Part shown: positions 55,726 through 63,872 of the stretch, piece by piece
Layout: each line of letters starts with the position of its first letter
Numbering within the stretch: the stretch's first letter is position 1
Source of the DNA: Flavobacteriaceae bacterium MAR_2010_72
Lineage (GTDB): Bacteria > Bacteroidota > Bacteroidia > Flavobacteriales > Flavobacteriaceae
Direction of reading: 5' to 3'
DNA length: 64,000 nt
Assembly: GCA_003550275.1 (NCBI GenBank)
Contig: QXCW01000002.1
Coordinates: forward strand, 2,430,001 to 2,494,000
Notes under the pieces: model-generated
The model's input: only the letters and a program-made list of their open reading frames with translations
What the model was told of the DNA's origin: nothing
The model's database searches: none
Made by a program: the position numbers and the translations under genes

Positions 55726-56460
55726 ATGAAAAAACATGTCCTACTTATCGTTTTCTCGCTAATTTCTATGGCCTTTATCCAAGCACAAGAATTTGGCTTT
55801 GGGGTTAGAGGCGGATTGAACACCTATACTATTGGAGACATAATCACTGTTGGTTCGAATGGTCCACAAGGTCCAGATGCTGGTATAAACTTCGAGCCAG
55901 TTAAAGATATAGGATTTCAAGCTGGGGGTTATTTTTTCGCTCAATTTGGCAACTTTTTCGTTCGTCCGGAACTTAATTATGTATCCTCTCAAAACCATTA
56001 TGATTTTCCTGATCGTCAATCTAAATGGACCACATCTAAAATTGATTTTCCCATATTGCTTGGATATGAACTTTTTGGGCCAGTTTCCGTTTATGCTGGA
56101 CCAGGATTTAATTTCTTTGGAGACACCGAAATAGAGGGTGTCCAGGAAACGAGTTTCACAACAGGTTCGCCAGGACCGGACCTAAAAAAATCCACTTTCA
56201 ATATTAATGTTGGTATCATGCTTCGTTATAAACGATTAGGAATAGATTTAAGATATGAAATGGGGCAAGGCGAAACAGATCAAGAACGCGAAGATTTTAT
56301 TCGATCGGCTTATGGTGTAAATTTAGCTGATCTTAAACCCTACAAACCAAATGTATTAAGTTTAAGTGTGTTTTTTGATATTTTCAGAACAGATGCCCAA
56401 AGTATAGGCGGTATGTTCGATGGTCTTTTCAAAGGCAATAGTTGTTATTGTCCATTTTAA
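55726..56460 (+). CDS. Outer membrane beta-barrel protein (PorT-like family)
   Basis: 244 aa with signal peptide HVLLIVFSLISMAFIQAQ. The mature protein starts EFGFGVRGGLNTYTIGD and continues as short amphipathic strands ending in Tyr or Phe (FFVRPELNYVSSQNHYDF, FPILLGYELFGPVSVYAGPGF), the pattern of small PorT/outer-membrane beta-barrel (8-strand type) proteins. GPGPDLKKS-type loops separate strands. The C-terminus ends with Cys-containing NSCYCPF, which is unusual for a barrel. Function unknown. A terminator follows. Confidence 0.85.
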   Translation: MKKHVLLIVFSLISMAFIQAQEFGFGVRGGLNTYTIGDIITVGSNGPQGPDAGINFEPVKDIGFQAGGYFFAQFGNFFVRPELNYVSSQNHYDFPDRQSKWTTSKIDFPILLGYELFGPVSVYAGPGFNFFGDTEIEGVQETSFTTGSPGPDLKKSTFNINVGIMLRYKRLGIDLRYEMGQGETDQEREDFIRSAYGVNLADLKPYKPNVLSLSVFFDIFRTDAQSIGGMFDGLFKGNSCYCPF

Positions 56461-56488
56461 CAAAATCTACATACTTAATAGTATATAA

Positions 56489-56515
56489 AAAAAGCACCTC
56501 AACGAGGTGCTTTTT
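56489..56515 (+). terminator. Terminator of the beta-barrel gene
   Basis: Perfect 12-bp stem AAAAAGCACCTC / GAGGTGCTTTTT with a 3-nt loop, about 30 bp after the stop. Confidence 0.92.
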
Positions 56516-56651
56516 CACTAACTAACCAACCAAATGTAATTTTAACTTTAATTAAGAACTAGCGCTCTTAAGCTATTATCAATTACAATAAGTATTGAGC
56601 AAATGCCATGCCAAAAACAAATTTGGAAATATAAAATTTAAGTTATATCTT

Positions 56652-56674
56652 TATGATATCATTTTAATATCATA
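56652..56674 (+). promoter_or_regulatory. Candidate operator of the SPFH/DUF4177/RHH operon
   Basis: TATGATAT, 7-bp spacer, ATATCATA, a perfect 8-bp inverted repeat 15 bp before the SPFH ATG. A third half-site ATATCAT overlaps that ATG (56685-56691). A site of this type suits the ribbon-helix-helix protein encoded at the end of the operon. Confidence 0.5.
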
Positions 56675-56689
56675 TTAAATTTATATATC

Positions 56690-57550
56690 ATGAAAGAAGA
56701 GAGAATTATTGTCCCAGCCAACGGTTACCTTATGTTATTAGTATTCCTTCTGCTATTTATAGGAGGCATAGTAACGATTATCATTTTAAAAAACCCTTGG
56801 TTTGCCTTTGCTGTTCTAACTGCAATACTAATTGCGCCCGGTTTCATTATGGTTCAACCCAATGGTTCTAGAGTATTACTTTTATTTGGGAAGTATGTAG
56901 GGACCGTTAAACAAAATGGCTTTTATTGGGTTAATCCTTTTTACACCAAAAAGAAAATATCACTTCGTGCTAGTAACTTTGATAGCGAGCGTTTAAAGGT
57001 CAATGATAAACTCGGAAATCCAGTAATGATTAGTACAATCCTAGTTTGGCGGGTACAAAATACTTATAAAGCCGCCTTTGATGTTGACAACTATGAAAAT
57101 TTTGTCCGCGTACAAACCGATGCAGCTGTAAGAAAACTGGCAAGTATGTATCCATACGACAATTTTGCAGATGAAGGACATGATGAAGACATTACGCTAC
57201 GCTCAAGCGTAAATGAAGTTAGTGCCGCCCTCGAAAAAGAAATTGACGAACGCCTTTCCATTGCAGGAATAGAAGTTCTTGAAGCCCGAATTGGCTATTT
57301 GGCATACGCACAAGAAATCGCAAATGCCATGCTTAAACGTCAGCAAGCTACAGCAATAGTGGCAGCTAGACATAAAATTGTTGAAGGTGCCGTGAGTATG
57401 GTCGAAATGGCCTTGGAAGAATTAAGTAAAAAACAAATCGTTGATTTGGATGAGGAACGCAAGGCTGCCATGGTAAGCAACCTTATGGTAATACTTTGTG
57501 GAGATAAGGATGCCTCACCCGTTCTTAATACAGGAACATTAAACCATTAA
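56690..57550 (+). CDS. SPFH-domain membrane protein
   Basis: 286 aa. Two N-terminal hydrophobic segments (YLMLLVFLLLFIGGIVTIII and FAFAVLTAILIAPGFIMV) anchor a band-7/SPFH domain (about 60-230: LLFGKYVGTVKQNGFYWVNPF, VWRVQNTYKAAFDVDNYENFV, IDERLSIAGIEVLEARIGYL). A helical C-terminus follows. SPFH proteins form oligomeric membrane scaffolds. It heads a three-gene unit with a DUF4177-like peptide gene (2 bp gap) and an RHH regulator gene. Confidence 0.93.
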   Translation: MKEERIIVPANGYLMLLVFLLLFIGGIVTIIILKNPWFAFAVLTAILIAPGFIMVQPNGSRVLLLFGKYVGTVKQNGFYWVNPFYTKKKISLRASNFDSERLKVNDKLGNPVMISTILVWRVQNTYKAAFDVDNYENFVRVQTDAAVRKLASMYPYDNFADEGHDEDITLRSSVNEVSAALEKEIDERLSIAGIEVLEARIGYLAYAQEIANAMLKRQQATAIVAARHKIVEGAVSMVEMALEELSKKQIVDLDEERKAAMVSNLMVILCGDKDASPVLNTGTLNH

Positions 57551-57552
57551 TC

Positions 57553-57723
57553 ATGAAAGAATACAAAGTCATAAAACCCGCATTAGGGTTTAGAAAGCGA
57601 CACGAAAAATTAGAAGACCTTATAAATAAATTTGCCAAAGAAGGTTGGACTTTAAAAACGATAACCGATAACCAACATGGCGGAATTTCTTATATTGTCT
57701 TTGAACGTGAGAAAAATAGATAA
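57553..57723 (+). CDS. DUF4177-like small protein
   Basis: 56 aa, read from the sequence: MKEYKVIKPALGFRKRHEKL, then EDLINKFAKEGWTLKTI and ISYIVFEREKNR. The pattern EYKV...LEDLINKFAKEGW is that of DUF4177 proteins. It begins 2 bp after the SPFH stop and 20 bp before the RHH gene, so it is the middle gene of the operon. The function is unknown. Confidence 0.82.
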   Translation: MKEYKVIKPALGFRKRHEKLEDLINKFAKEGWTLKTITDNQHGGISYIVFEREKNR

Positions 57724-57743
57724 TTGAATAAACCGTTGAATTT

Positions 57744-57929
57744 ATGCCGAAGAAAAAAGCATTTGCCTTACGAATAAATGAAGATATGCTCAAATCCATT
57801 GAAAAATGGGCTTCTGATGAGTTTAGAAGTACAAATGGCCAAATTGAATGGATGCTCATGCAATATCTAAAAGAAAAAAATAGGTTGATAAAAAGTAAAA
57901 ATGATACCAACGAAAAAAGCGACTCTTAA
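57744..57929 (+). CDS. Arc-type ribbon-helix-helix DNA-binding protein
   Basis: 61 aa. KKKAFALRINEDMLKSIEKWA forms the beta-strand and first helix of an RHH fold, and RSTNGQIEWMLMQYLKEKNR the second helix, both typical of Arc-family repressors. It probably binds the palindromic site upstream of the SPFH gene and autoregulates the operon (inference). The terminator hairpin overlaps its last codons and stop. Confidence 0.88.
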   Translation: MPKKKAFALRINEDMLKSIEKWASDEFRSTNGQIEWMLMQYLKEKNRLIKSKNDTNEKSDS

Positions 57930-57942
57930 AGTCGCTTTTTTT
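57913..57942 (+). terminator. Terminator overlapping the end of the RHH gene
   Basis: Stem AAAAAAGCGACT / AGTCGCTTTTTT with a 5-nt loop. The stop codon at 57927-57929 lies inside the hairpin, so terminating ribosomes would cover its 5' half. Confidence 0.85.
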
Positions 57943-57989
57943 ATACTCTTTATTTTGGTATTTTGCAGCTCATAAATAAAAACTCAACT

Positions 57990-59255
57990 ATGGAACATCC
58001 ACCATTATTTACTAACGACGCAATTGTTTTTGGATTATTAATGCTCGCTCTTGGTTTTGTATTCTATACCGAATCTAAGACGGAAGGCTTCTGGGCCAAA
58101 TTCTATAAATACATCCCAGGATTGTTGATGTGTTACATGATTCCCGCTATTTTTAATTCGTTCGGGTGGATTTCAGCTGATGTTACACAAACCTATTTCG
58201 TAGCAAGTAGATATCTTTTACCAGCGTCATTAGTATTATTGACCATAAGTATCGACCTAAAGGCGGTTTTTAATTTAGGCTGGAAAGCATTGGTAATGTT
58301 CTTTACTGGAACCGTTGGAATAATCATAGGTGGTCCAATTGCTATTTTGTTGATATCAACATTTTCTCCTGAAACTGTTGGTGGCGCTGGCTTTGATGCC
58401 GTTTGGAGAGGACTGGCCACACTAGCTGGAAGTTGGATTGGTGGTGGCGCCAATCAAGCAGCAATGTTGGAAATTTATGAATACAACCAAGAGCTCTACG
58501 GTGGAATGGTACTTGTTGATATTGTGGTCGCCAATATTTGGATGGCATTTTTACTATTAGGTATTGGTAAGAAAACAAAAATTGATAAATGGTTAAAAGC
58601 TGATAATTCTGCCATAGACGAACTAAAGCAAAAAGTACAAGCCTTTACAGAAAAAATTACTAGAAACCCAACACTCACCGACTATATGATGATTTTGATG
58701 TTTGCATTTGTCGCAGTGGGCATCGCACATTTTGGAGCGGATCACATCTCTAGTTATCTAAACGCCAATTTTGAAGCTGTAAGCGATCCCAAAAGCCCTT
58801 TATCCTCGTTTGGAAGTCAATTTTTCTGGTTAATTTCAATTGCAACTTTAATTGGCATTTTACTTTCCTTCACTAAAGCCAAAAACTATGAAGGCGCCGG
58901 CGCCAGTAAAATAGGTAGTGTATTCATCTATGTGCTTGTGGCTACCATTGGTATGAAAATGGATCTAGGAAAAATTTTCGAGAACCCAGGACTCATATTG
59001 ATTGGTTTGGTTTGGATGGTGATTCATGCTGGTCTTTTGATTTTAGTTGCAAAACTTATAAAGGCACCCTATTTCTTTTTAGCAGTAGGTAGTCAAGCCA
59101 ACGTTGGTGGTGCAGCATCGGCACCTGTAGTTGCAGCGGCCTTCCACCCATCTCTGGCGACCGTAGGCGCACTTTTGGCCGTATTTGGTTACGTGGTTGG
59201 CACCTATGGCGCCATACTTTGTGCAGAGTTAATGAGAATAGCCGCAGCAGGTTAG
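57990..59255 (+). CDS. DUF819-family membrane transporter-like protein
   Basis: 421 aa from the ATG at 57990; an in-frame TTG 27 bp upstream is less likely. About 11 membrane helices are visible, with DUF819 marks LAGSWIGGGANQAAMLEIY and GSQANVGGAASAPVVAAAFHP in the two repeat halves, plus a charged central loop (about residues 210-230). The pseudo-twofold GG(A)N motifs resemble sodium-dependent transporters. The substrate is unknown. The 48-bp gap to the lipoprotein gene downstream suggests co-transcription. Confidence 0.88.
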   Translation: MEHPPLFTNDAIVFGLLMLALGFVFYTESKTEGFWAKFYKYIPGLLMCYMIPAIFNSFGWISADVTQTYFVASRYLLPASLVLLTISIDLKAVFNLGWKALVMFFTGTVGIIIGGPIAILLISTFSPETVGGAGFDAVWRGLATLAGSWIGGGANQAAMLEIYEYNQELYGGMVLVDIVVANIWMAFLLLGIGKKTKIDKWLKADNSAIDELKQKVQAFTEKITRNPTLTDYMMILMFAFVAVGIAHFGADHISSYLNANFEAVSDPKSPLSSFGSQFFWLISIATLIGILLSFTKAKNYEGAGASKIGSVFIYVLVATIGMKMDLGKIFENPGLILIGLVWMVIHAGLLILVAKLIKAPYFFLAVGSQANVGGAASAPVVAAAFHPSLATVGALLAVFGYVVGTYGAILCAELMRIAAAG

Positions 59256-59303
59256 TTTTTAAAAAATATTTATAAGATATTTGCGCTCAAATTATAAAAA
59301 CGA

Positions 59304-60011
59304 ATGAAAAGAATACTTTTTCTAATTACTATTGTAACACTGGTTTCTTGTACTACAGAAACACATAATTTCACACTTAAAGCAAATATTAAAGGCTTAA
59401 AAAAGGGAACTGTTTATCTTGAACGATCCTTGGATTCAACCTTTTCAATCATAGATTCCCTAGTGATTAATGGTAATTCAGAATTTGAGCTGCATGGTAC
59501 TTTAGAAGAGCCCGAAGTACTATATATTCGTTTGAATAAGAATGACGATGAGCAAGTTGCCGCCGCATTTTTCGCAGACCAAGGTGTTACTGAATTTAAT
59601 TCAACATTGAAGAACTTTAATTTTGATGCCAAATTTAACGGTACCGAACAACACAAATTATTAGAAGACTATATGACTACGATTTCAAAACTTAACAATC
59701 GTAATCTCGACCAAATCAAAGAAAGTTTTCAAAATCGAAAAAGTAATGATTCCATTGGAAACATGTCATTTCAGGATTTCCAAAACAACCTTGTCAAACG
59801 AAAATATTCGTACACTATAAACTTTGCATTGAATAATAAAACAAGTGAAATCGCTCCTTATTTGGCTGTATATGAAATTCCTAATACGTCAATTCGTTAT
59901 TTAGACACCATATACAACTCCCTTCAAGACCCTATAAAATCGTCGCTTTATGGCAAAAAGCTAAAAGTAATCATCGACGAAAGAAAAGCTGCTCAAACAA
60001 ATTTGGAATAA
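59304..60011 (+). CDS. DUF4369-domain lipoprotein
   Basis: 235 aa with lipobox FLITIVTLVSCTTE. Residues about 22-115 match DUF4369 (FTLKANIKGLKKGTVYLE, IIDSLVINGNSEFELHG). In many Bacteroidota this domain is the N-terminus of thioredoxin-like proteins, but here the C-terminus is helical with no CxxC, so the redox domain is absent. Probably envelope-associated. Function unknown. Confidence 0.85.
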   Translation: MKRILFLITIVTLVSCTTETHNFTLKANIKGLKKGTVYLERSLDSTFSIIDSLVINGNSEFELHGTLEEPEVLYIRLNKNDDEQVAAAFFADQGVTEFNSTLKNFNFDAKFNGTEQHKLLEDYMTTISKLNNRNLDQIKESFQNRKSNDSIGNMSFQDFQNNLVKRKYSYTINFALNNKTSEIAPYLAVYEIPNTSIRYLDTIYNSLQDPIKSSLYGKKLKVIIDERKAAQTNLE

Positions 60012-60105
60012 AAGTCATCCACGAAGGCATACAATTCGTACTTATACTAAACGTTCTATAATCGTACACAACTCAACCGATGCTATATAGAACCTTATTA
60101 AGTAC

Positions 60106-62421
60106 ATGAAACTACCAAAGCTTTTTAATAAAAAATGGCCCAAACGCATCGGTTTGCTTTTTTTGGGCTTAATCGTTCTTTTTATTGGTTTTTATTTCAG
60201 CATCTATTTTGGAATTTGGGGTAAAATTCCAACTTCAAAAGACTTATCCAATTTAAATCAAAGTCAGGCGACCGTAGTTTTAGATCGTAATGAAGCACTT
60301 ATAGGCAAGCTTTACATCTACGATCGTCAGCTTATTGATTACAACCAATTCCCCCAACACCTTATTGATGCCTTAATTGCTACTGAAGATACGAGGTTTT
60401 ACGAGCACAACGGTATTGACAATAAAAGTTTGGCACGTGTGTTTTTTAAAACCCTGTTAATGTCTGATGAAGCTTCAGGAGGCGGGAGCACCATAACACT
60501 TCAATTGGCGAAAAATTTATTTGGAAGAAGAAATTATGGCTCATTTGGGATAGTTGTAAATAAAATTAAGGAGAGTATTGTTGCCAAACGTTTGGAAGAT
60601 TTGTATTCAAAAAAAGAAATTCTCAATCTCTATCTCAATACCGTCCCATTTCCAGACAATACTTACGGTATTGAAAGCGCAGCAAAAAAATTCTTTAATG
60701 TAACTACGAGTCAATTAACAATTTCTCAGTCGGCAACTTTAATTGGCACTCTTAAAGCCAACCATAGTTATAATCCCAGATTATATCCAGAGCGTTCCAA
60801 AGCTAGGAGAGATTTGGTAATTGACCTCATGAACAAACAAGGTTTTATAAGTGATGAGGACGCTTCAACTGCTCTTAAATCAGAATTAGAATTAGACTAC
60901 CATCAATACGCACCAAATCAAGGTTTGGCTCCCTATTTTAGGGCGGAAATAAAAAAACAATTAGATAGCATTTTAAAAAGTGACTCTTATAAAAAACCAG
61001 ATGGTGAAGCTTATAATGTTTTTCGTGATGGTTTAAAAGTTTATACAACCTTAGACAATTCAATGCAGCGCTATGCTGAAGAAGCCATGCAAGAACATAT
61101 GGCCAAACTACAAACCACTTATGAAAACGCTTATGGCAAACGTTCCCCTTGGTTAAAAAATAAAAGTGTTTATGAAGCTTCAAAAAAACGTTTGAAAACC
61201 TATAAAAATTTAAAGGCATCAGGCATTTCGGATAAGGCAATAACCGATTCGTTAAGTAAGCCCAAATCTCTTGAATTATTTGCTTGGGATGGCACTGTTG
61301 TCGAATCTATATCCACATTAGACAGCCTCGAACACTACTTAAAATTTTTAAATGCTGGTTTACTATCCATTGAACCTTCTAGTGGAGCAATTAGAGCCTA
61401 TGTTGGAGGAATTGACTATCGTTTTTTTCAGTATGATCATGTTTCGCAAAGCAAACGGCAAGTAGGTTCAACTTTTAAGCCTTTTGTATATACAGCTGCG
61501 CTTGAGAATGGCATGGATCCGTGTTCCTATTTTTCAGTTAAATCGGTGACCTATACTGATGTTGATGATTGGACACCAACAAATGCAACAGAAATTGATG
61601 ATGAAGACATCAACTACTCTCTAGAATATGCCCTAAGCAATTCTATAAATACTATTGCTGTCAAAGTGCTTTACGAAACGGGTATTGATAAAACTATAGA
61701 ACAAGCTCATAAAATGGGCATCAAAAGCAAAATTGAAAGTGTTCCCTCCATTGCCCTGGGATCGGCAAACCTATCATTACTTGAAATGGGAATAGCCTAT
61801 TCCAGTTTTGTCAATAACAGTGTACCCACTACCCCAATTTTTATCAGTAAAATTGAAGATAAGAATGGTAATGTAATTGCCTCGTTTGAAGACCTAAACC
61901 CTAAAATTAACCAAGAAAAAGCCTTTAGTGATGAAACGAGACAAACCATGCTGGAATTTATGAAAGCTACAGTAAACAGTGGTACTGCACAACGTTTAAG
62001 AACAACCTATAAGCTTAATAACAATATCGCAGGAAAAACGGGTACAACACAGGATAATAAGGACGGCTGGTTTGTTGGGCTAATGCCTAATTTGGTGACT
62101 GTAACTTGGGTAGGCAACGACAACCAACAAATAGGGTTTAGCAGTACATCAATAGGCCAAGGAGCCAATTCGGCCTTGCCTATCTTTGCAAAATATCTCC
62201 AACGGCTAAATAATGATCCTAAATTTAGAACCCTAACTCATGTGCCATTTGAAGCACCTTCAGAAGAGGTTCTAAACATGCTGGATTGCGAACCTACTAA
62301 AGAAGAAAGTTTTTTTGAGCGATTATTCAGAACCGATCCAGACAAAAAAGAATTCAAAAAAAAACGAAAGGGCATCTTTGATTGGTTAAAAAAGAAGAAT
62401 GAAGATAATTCTGATAGCTGA
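60106..62421 (+). CDS. Bifunctional penicillin-binding protein (class A PBP, PBP1A-like)
   Basis: 771 aa. One N-terminal membrane anchor (IGLLFLGLIVLFIGFYFSIYF). The glycosyltransferase GT51 domain shows LIATEDTRFYEHNGID (catalytic Glu) and GGGSTITLQLAKNLF. The transpeptidase shows the nucleophile box QVGSTFKPFVYTAAL, SxN box LSNSINTIAVK and KTGTTQDNKDGW. It polymerises and cross-links peptidoglycan in the periplasm. A basic C-terminal tail follows (KKRKGIFDWLKKKNE). The length suits PBP1A-like proteins of Bacteroidota. Confidence 0.95.
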   Translation: MKLPKLFNKKWPKRIGLLFLGLIVLFIGFYFSIYFGIWGKIPTSKDLSNLNQSQATVVLDRNEALIGKLYIYDRQLIDYNQFPQHLIDALIATEDTRFYEHNGIDNKSLARVFFKTLLMSDEASGGGSTITLQLAKNLFGRRNYGSFGIVVNKIKESIVAKRLEDLYSKKEILNLYLNTVPFPDNTYGIESAAKKFFNVTTSQLTISQSATLIGTLKANHSYNPRLYPERSKARRDLVIDLMNKQGFISDEDASTALKSELELDYHQYAPNQGLAPYFRAEIKKQLDSILKSDSYKKPDGEAYNVFRDGLKVYTTLDNSMQRYAEEAMQEHMAKLQTTYENAYGKRSPWLKNKSVYEASKKRLKTYKNLKASGISDKAITDSLSKPKSLELFAWDGTVVESISTLDSLEHYLKFLNAGLLSIEPSSGAIRAYVGGIDYRFFQYDHVSQSKRQVGSTFKPFVYTAALENGMDPCSYFSVKSVTYTDVDDWTPTNATEIDDEDINYSLEYALSNSINTIAVKVLYETGIDKTIEQAHKMGIKSKIESVPSIALGSANLSLLEMGIAYSSFVNNSVPTTPIFISKIEDKNGNVIASFEDLNPKINQEKAFSDETRQTMLEFMKATVNSGTAQRLRTTYKLNNNIAGKTGTTQDNKDGWFVGLMPNLVTVTWVGNDNQQIGFSSTSIGQGANSALPIFAKYLQRLNNDPKFRTLTHVPFEAPSEEVLNMLDCEPTKEESFFERLFRTDPDKKEFKKKRKGIFDWLKKKNEDNSDS

Positions 62422-62435
62422 TTAAATCCATAAAA

Positions 62436-62460
62436 AAAGTTCAGTGTGTTACTGAACTTT
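62436..62460 (-). terminator. Terminator of tRNA-Thr (and possibly the PBP gene)
   Basis: Perfect 10-bp stem AAAGTTCAGT / ACTGAACTTT with a 5-nt loop. The T7 tail is on the minus strand, so it mainly serves the tRNA, whose 3' end is 9 bp away. Confidence 0.85.
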
Positions 62461-62468
62461 AATTTGAG

Positions 62469-62542
62469 AGCCGATAGAGGGGCTCGAACCCACGACCTGC
62501 TGATTACAAATCAGCTGCTCTAGCCAACTGAGCTACATCGGC
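62469..62542 (-). tRNA. tRNA-Thr (anticodon UGU)
   Basis: The minus strand folds as a standard tRNA: acceptor GCCGATG pairing with TATCGGC, D-arm GCTCAGTTGGCTAGAGC, anticodon stem CTGAT/ATCAG with loop TTTGTAA (anticodon TGT), and T-arm GTGGGTTCGAGCCCC. CCA is not encoded. No other tRNA lies nearby, and its own terminator follows. Confidence 0.95.
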
Positions 62543-62598
62543 AAAACAAGATGCAAATATAATCTAGCAGACGATATTTGCAACTATTTTTTTAGATT

Positions 62599-62868
62599 TT
62601 AGCCTAACTTGTTGATTTTTTCAATCAAAGCTCTTCCTTTAGTTTCTAATTCTTGATTGATACTTTTAAAATGTGCTTTTTTATTTTCAACACTTTTATC
62701 GTTAACTTTTGCAATCAGGTCATCAAAAACTTCAATAGCTTCGTCAATAATTGCCTCGCTTTTTTTAGTGTCTTTATCGGTATTAGAATATTCCCAGACA
62801 TAGACCGCTTCTATAATATCACCTAAAACGTAGTTAATGTCTTTTTTTAGGTCTCTAACATTTGCCAT
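62599..62868 (-). CDS. Small hypothetical helical protein
   Basis: 89 aa, largely helical and charged: MANVRDLKKDINYVLGDIIE, then EAIEVFDDLIAKVNDKSVEN and ALIEKINKL at the end. No signal peptide or membrane segment. I recognise it as a conserved type in Bacteroidota but no function is known to me. It lies 32 bp after manA, with a -7-like box overlapping the manA stop. Confidence 0.75.
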   Translation of the reverse strand: MANVRDLKKDINYVLGDIIEAVYVWEYSNTDKDTKKSEAIIDEAIEVFDDLIAKVNDKSVENKKAHFKSINQELETKGRALIEKINKLG

Positions 62869-62895
62869 AATATAAAATTGTAATTATTAAGTGCA

Positions 62896-62903
62896 CAAAA
62901 TTA
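62896..62903 (-). promoter_or_regulatory. -7-like element before the small helical protein gene
   Basis: The minus strand reads TAATTTTG, matching TAnnTTTG, across the manA stop codon and 28 bp before the next ATG. No -33 TTTG was found; it may be coincidental. Confidence 0.3.
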
Positions 62904-63872
62904 AACATAAACTTCCAATAGTGTTGCATTTTCGGCACTAATTTCAAAGGATTCAATTGCCGCCGGAAGTAGAACTGTTTCCCCTTTTTTTATAGAGGTA
63001 AGTGAATTATTGCAGTTAATGGTCGCTTCTCCTTCAGTACAGATATAAATCATAAACGAATCGTGATGATTATCTCTTTTAAACAGCCCATTTAAACTTA
63101 AATAATTAGTGGTGAAATAAGTACAGCTCACCATTTGATTTGGCTTATTTTTTAAGGTTTCATAGTCAACTTTAAAATCATTTTTCATTTCAAAATCAAT
63201 AGCATCAATGGCCAAATCGTTATGAAGTTCTCGCGCATTACCTTGGTCATCAACACGGTCCCAGTCATACACGCGATACGTAATATCACTTGTTTGTTGT
63301 ATTTCGGCCAACAGCACTCCTGCACCAATGGCATGTACTCGGCCTACTTCGATAAAGTAAGTATCTCCAGCTTTAACCTGATCAAAATTTAAGATTTTTG
63401 TTAAGGTTTTTTCATTTAGGTGCTTCAAATATAAGTCTGGAGTTACTTTTTGATTAAATCCTACGATTAAATTAGAATTCGGATCAGCTTGCATCACGTA
63501 CCACATTTCAGTTTTTCCGAAGGAATTATGACGTTTGGCTGCCAATTCATCATTAGGGTGTAGTTGTATGGAAAGATCCTCTCTTGCATCAATAAACTTG
63601 ATTAGCAAAGGAAACTTGTCACCAAATACCTTGTAGTTTTTGCGACCAATTAGTTTTTCTTTTTGGGTAAGTAATACTTGTTTTAAGGATTGGCCTTTTA
63701 GGCTTCCGTTACTGACCACGGATATGTCTCCGTCGACATCGCTAATTTCCCAGCTCTCTCCTACTTTAGCAGAGTCACTATTTTTGTTTAAATAGTTTTT
63801 TAACTTTTTTCCACCCCAAATCCGTTCTTTTAAAATAGGGTTGAATTTATAAGGATATAAAAACTCTGTCAT
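62901..63872 (-). CDS. manA: Class I mannose-6-phosphate isomerase
   Basis: 323 aa, the short type I form. It interconverts mannose-6-phosphate and fructose-6-phosphate, feeding GDP-mannose and glycan synthesis. Cupin-type zinc motifs: LSIQLHPNDELAAKRHNS, KTEMWYVMQ and YFIEVGRVHAIGAG. The N-terminus YKFNPILKERIWGGKKLKNYL (part) is typical. Its ATG shares one base with the stop codon of the upstream QueD/PTPS-like gene, so translation is coupled. Confidence 0.94.
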   Translation of the reverse strand: MTEFLYPYKFNPILKERIWGGKKLKNYLNKNSDSAKVGESWEISDVDGDISVVSNGSLKGQSLKQVLLTQKEKLIGRKNYKVFGDKFPLLIKFIDAREDLSIQLHPNDELAAKRHNSFGKTEMWYVMQADPNSNLIVGFNQKVTPDLYLKHLNEKTLTKILNFDQVKAGDTYFIEVGRVHAIGAGVLLAEIQQTSDITYRVYDWDRVDDQGNARELHNDLAIDAIDFEMKNDFKVDYETLKNKPNQMVSCTYFTTNYLSLNGLFKRDNHHDSFMIYICTEGEATINCNNSLTSIKKGETVLLPAAIESFEISAENATLLEVYV

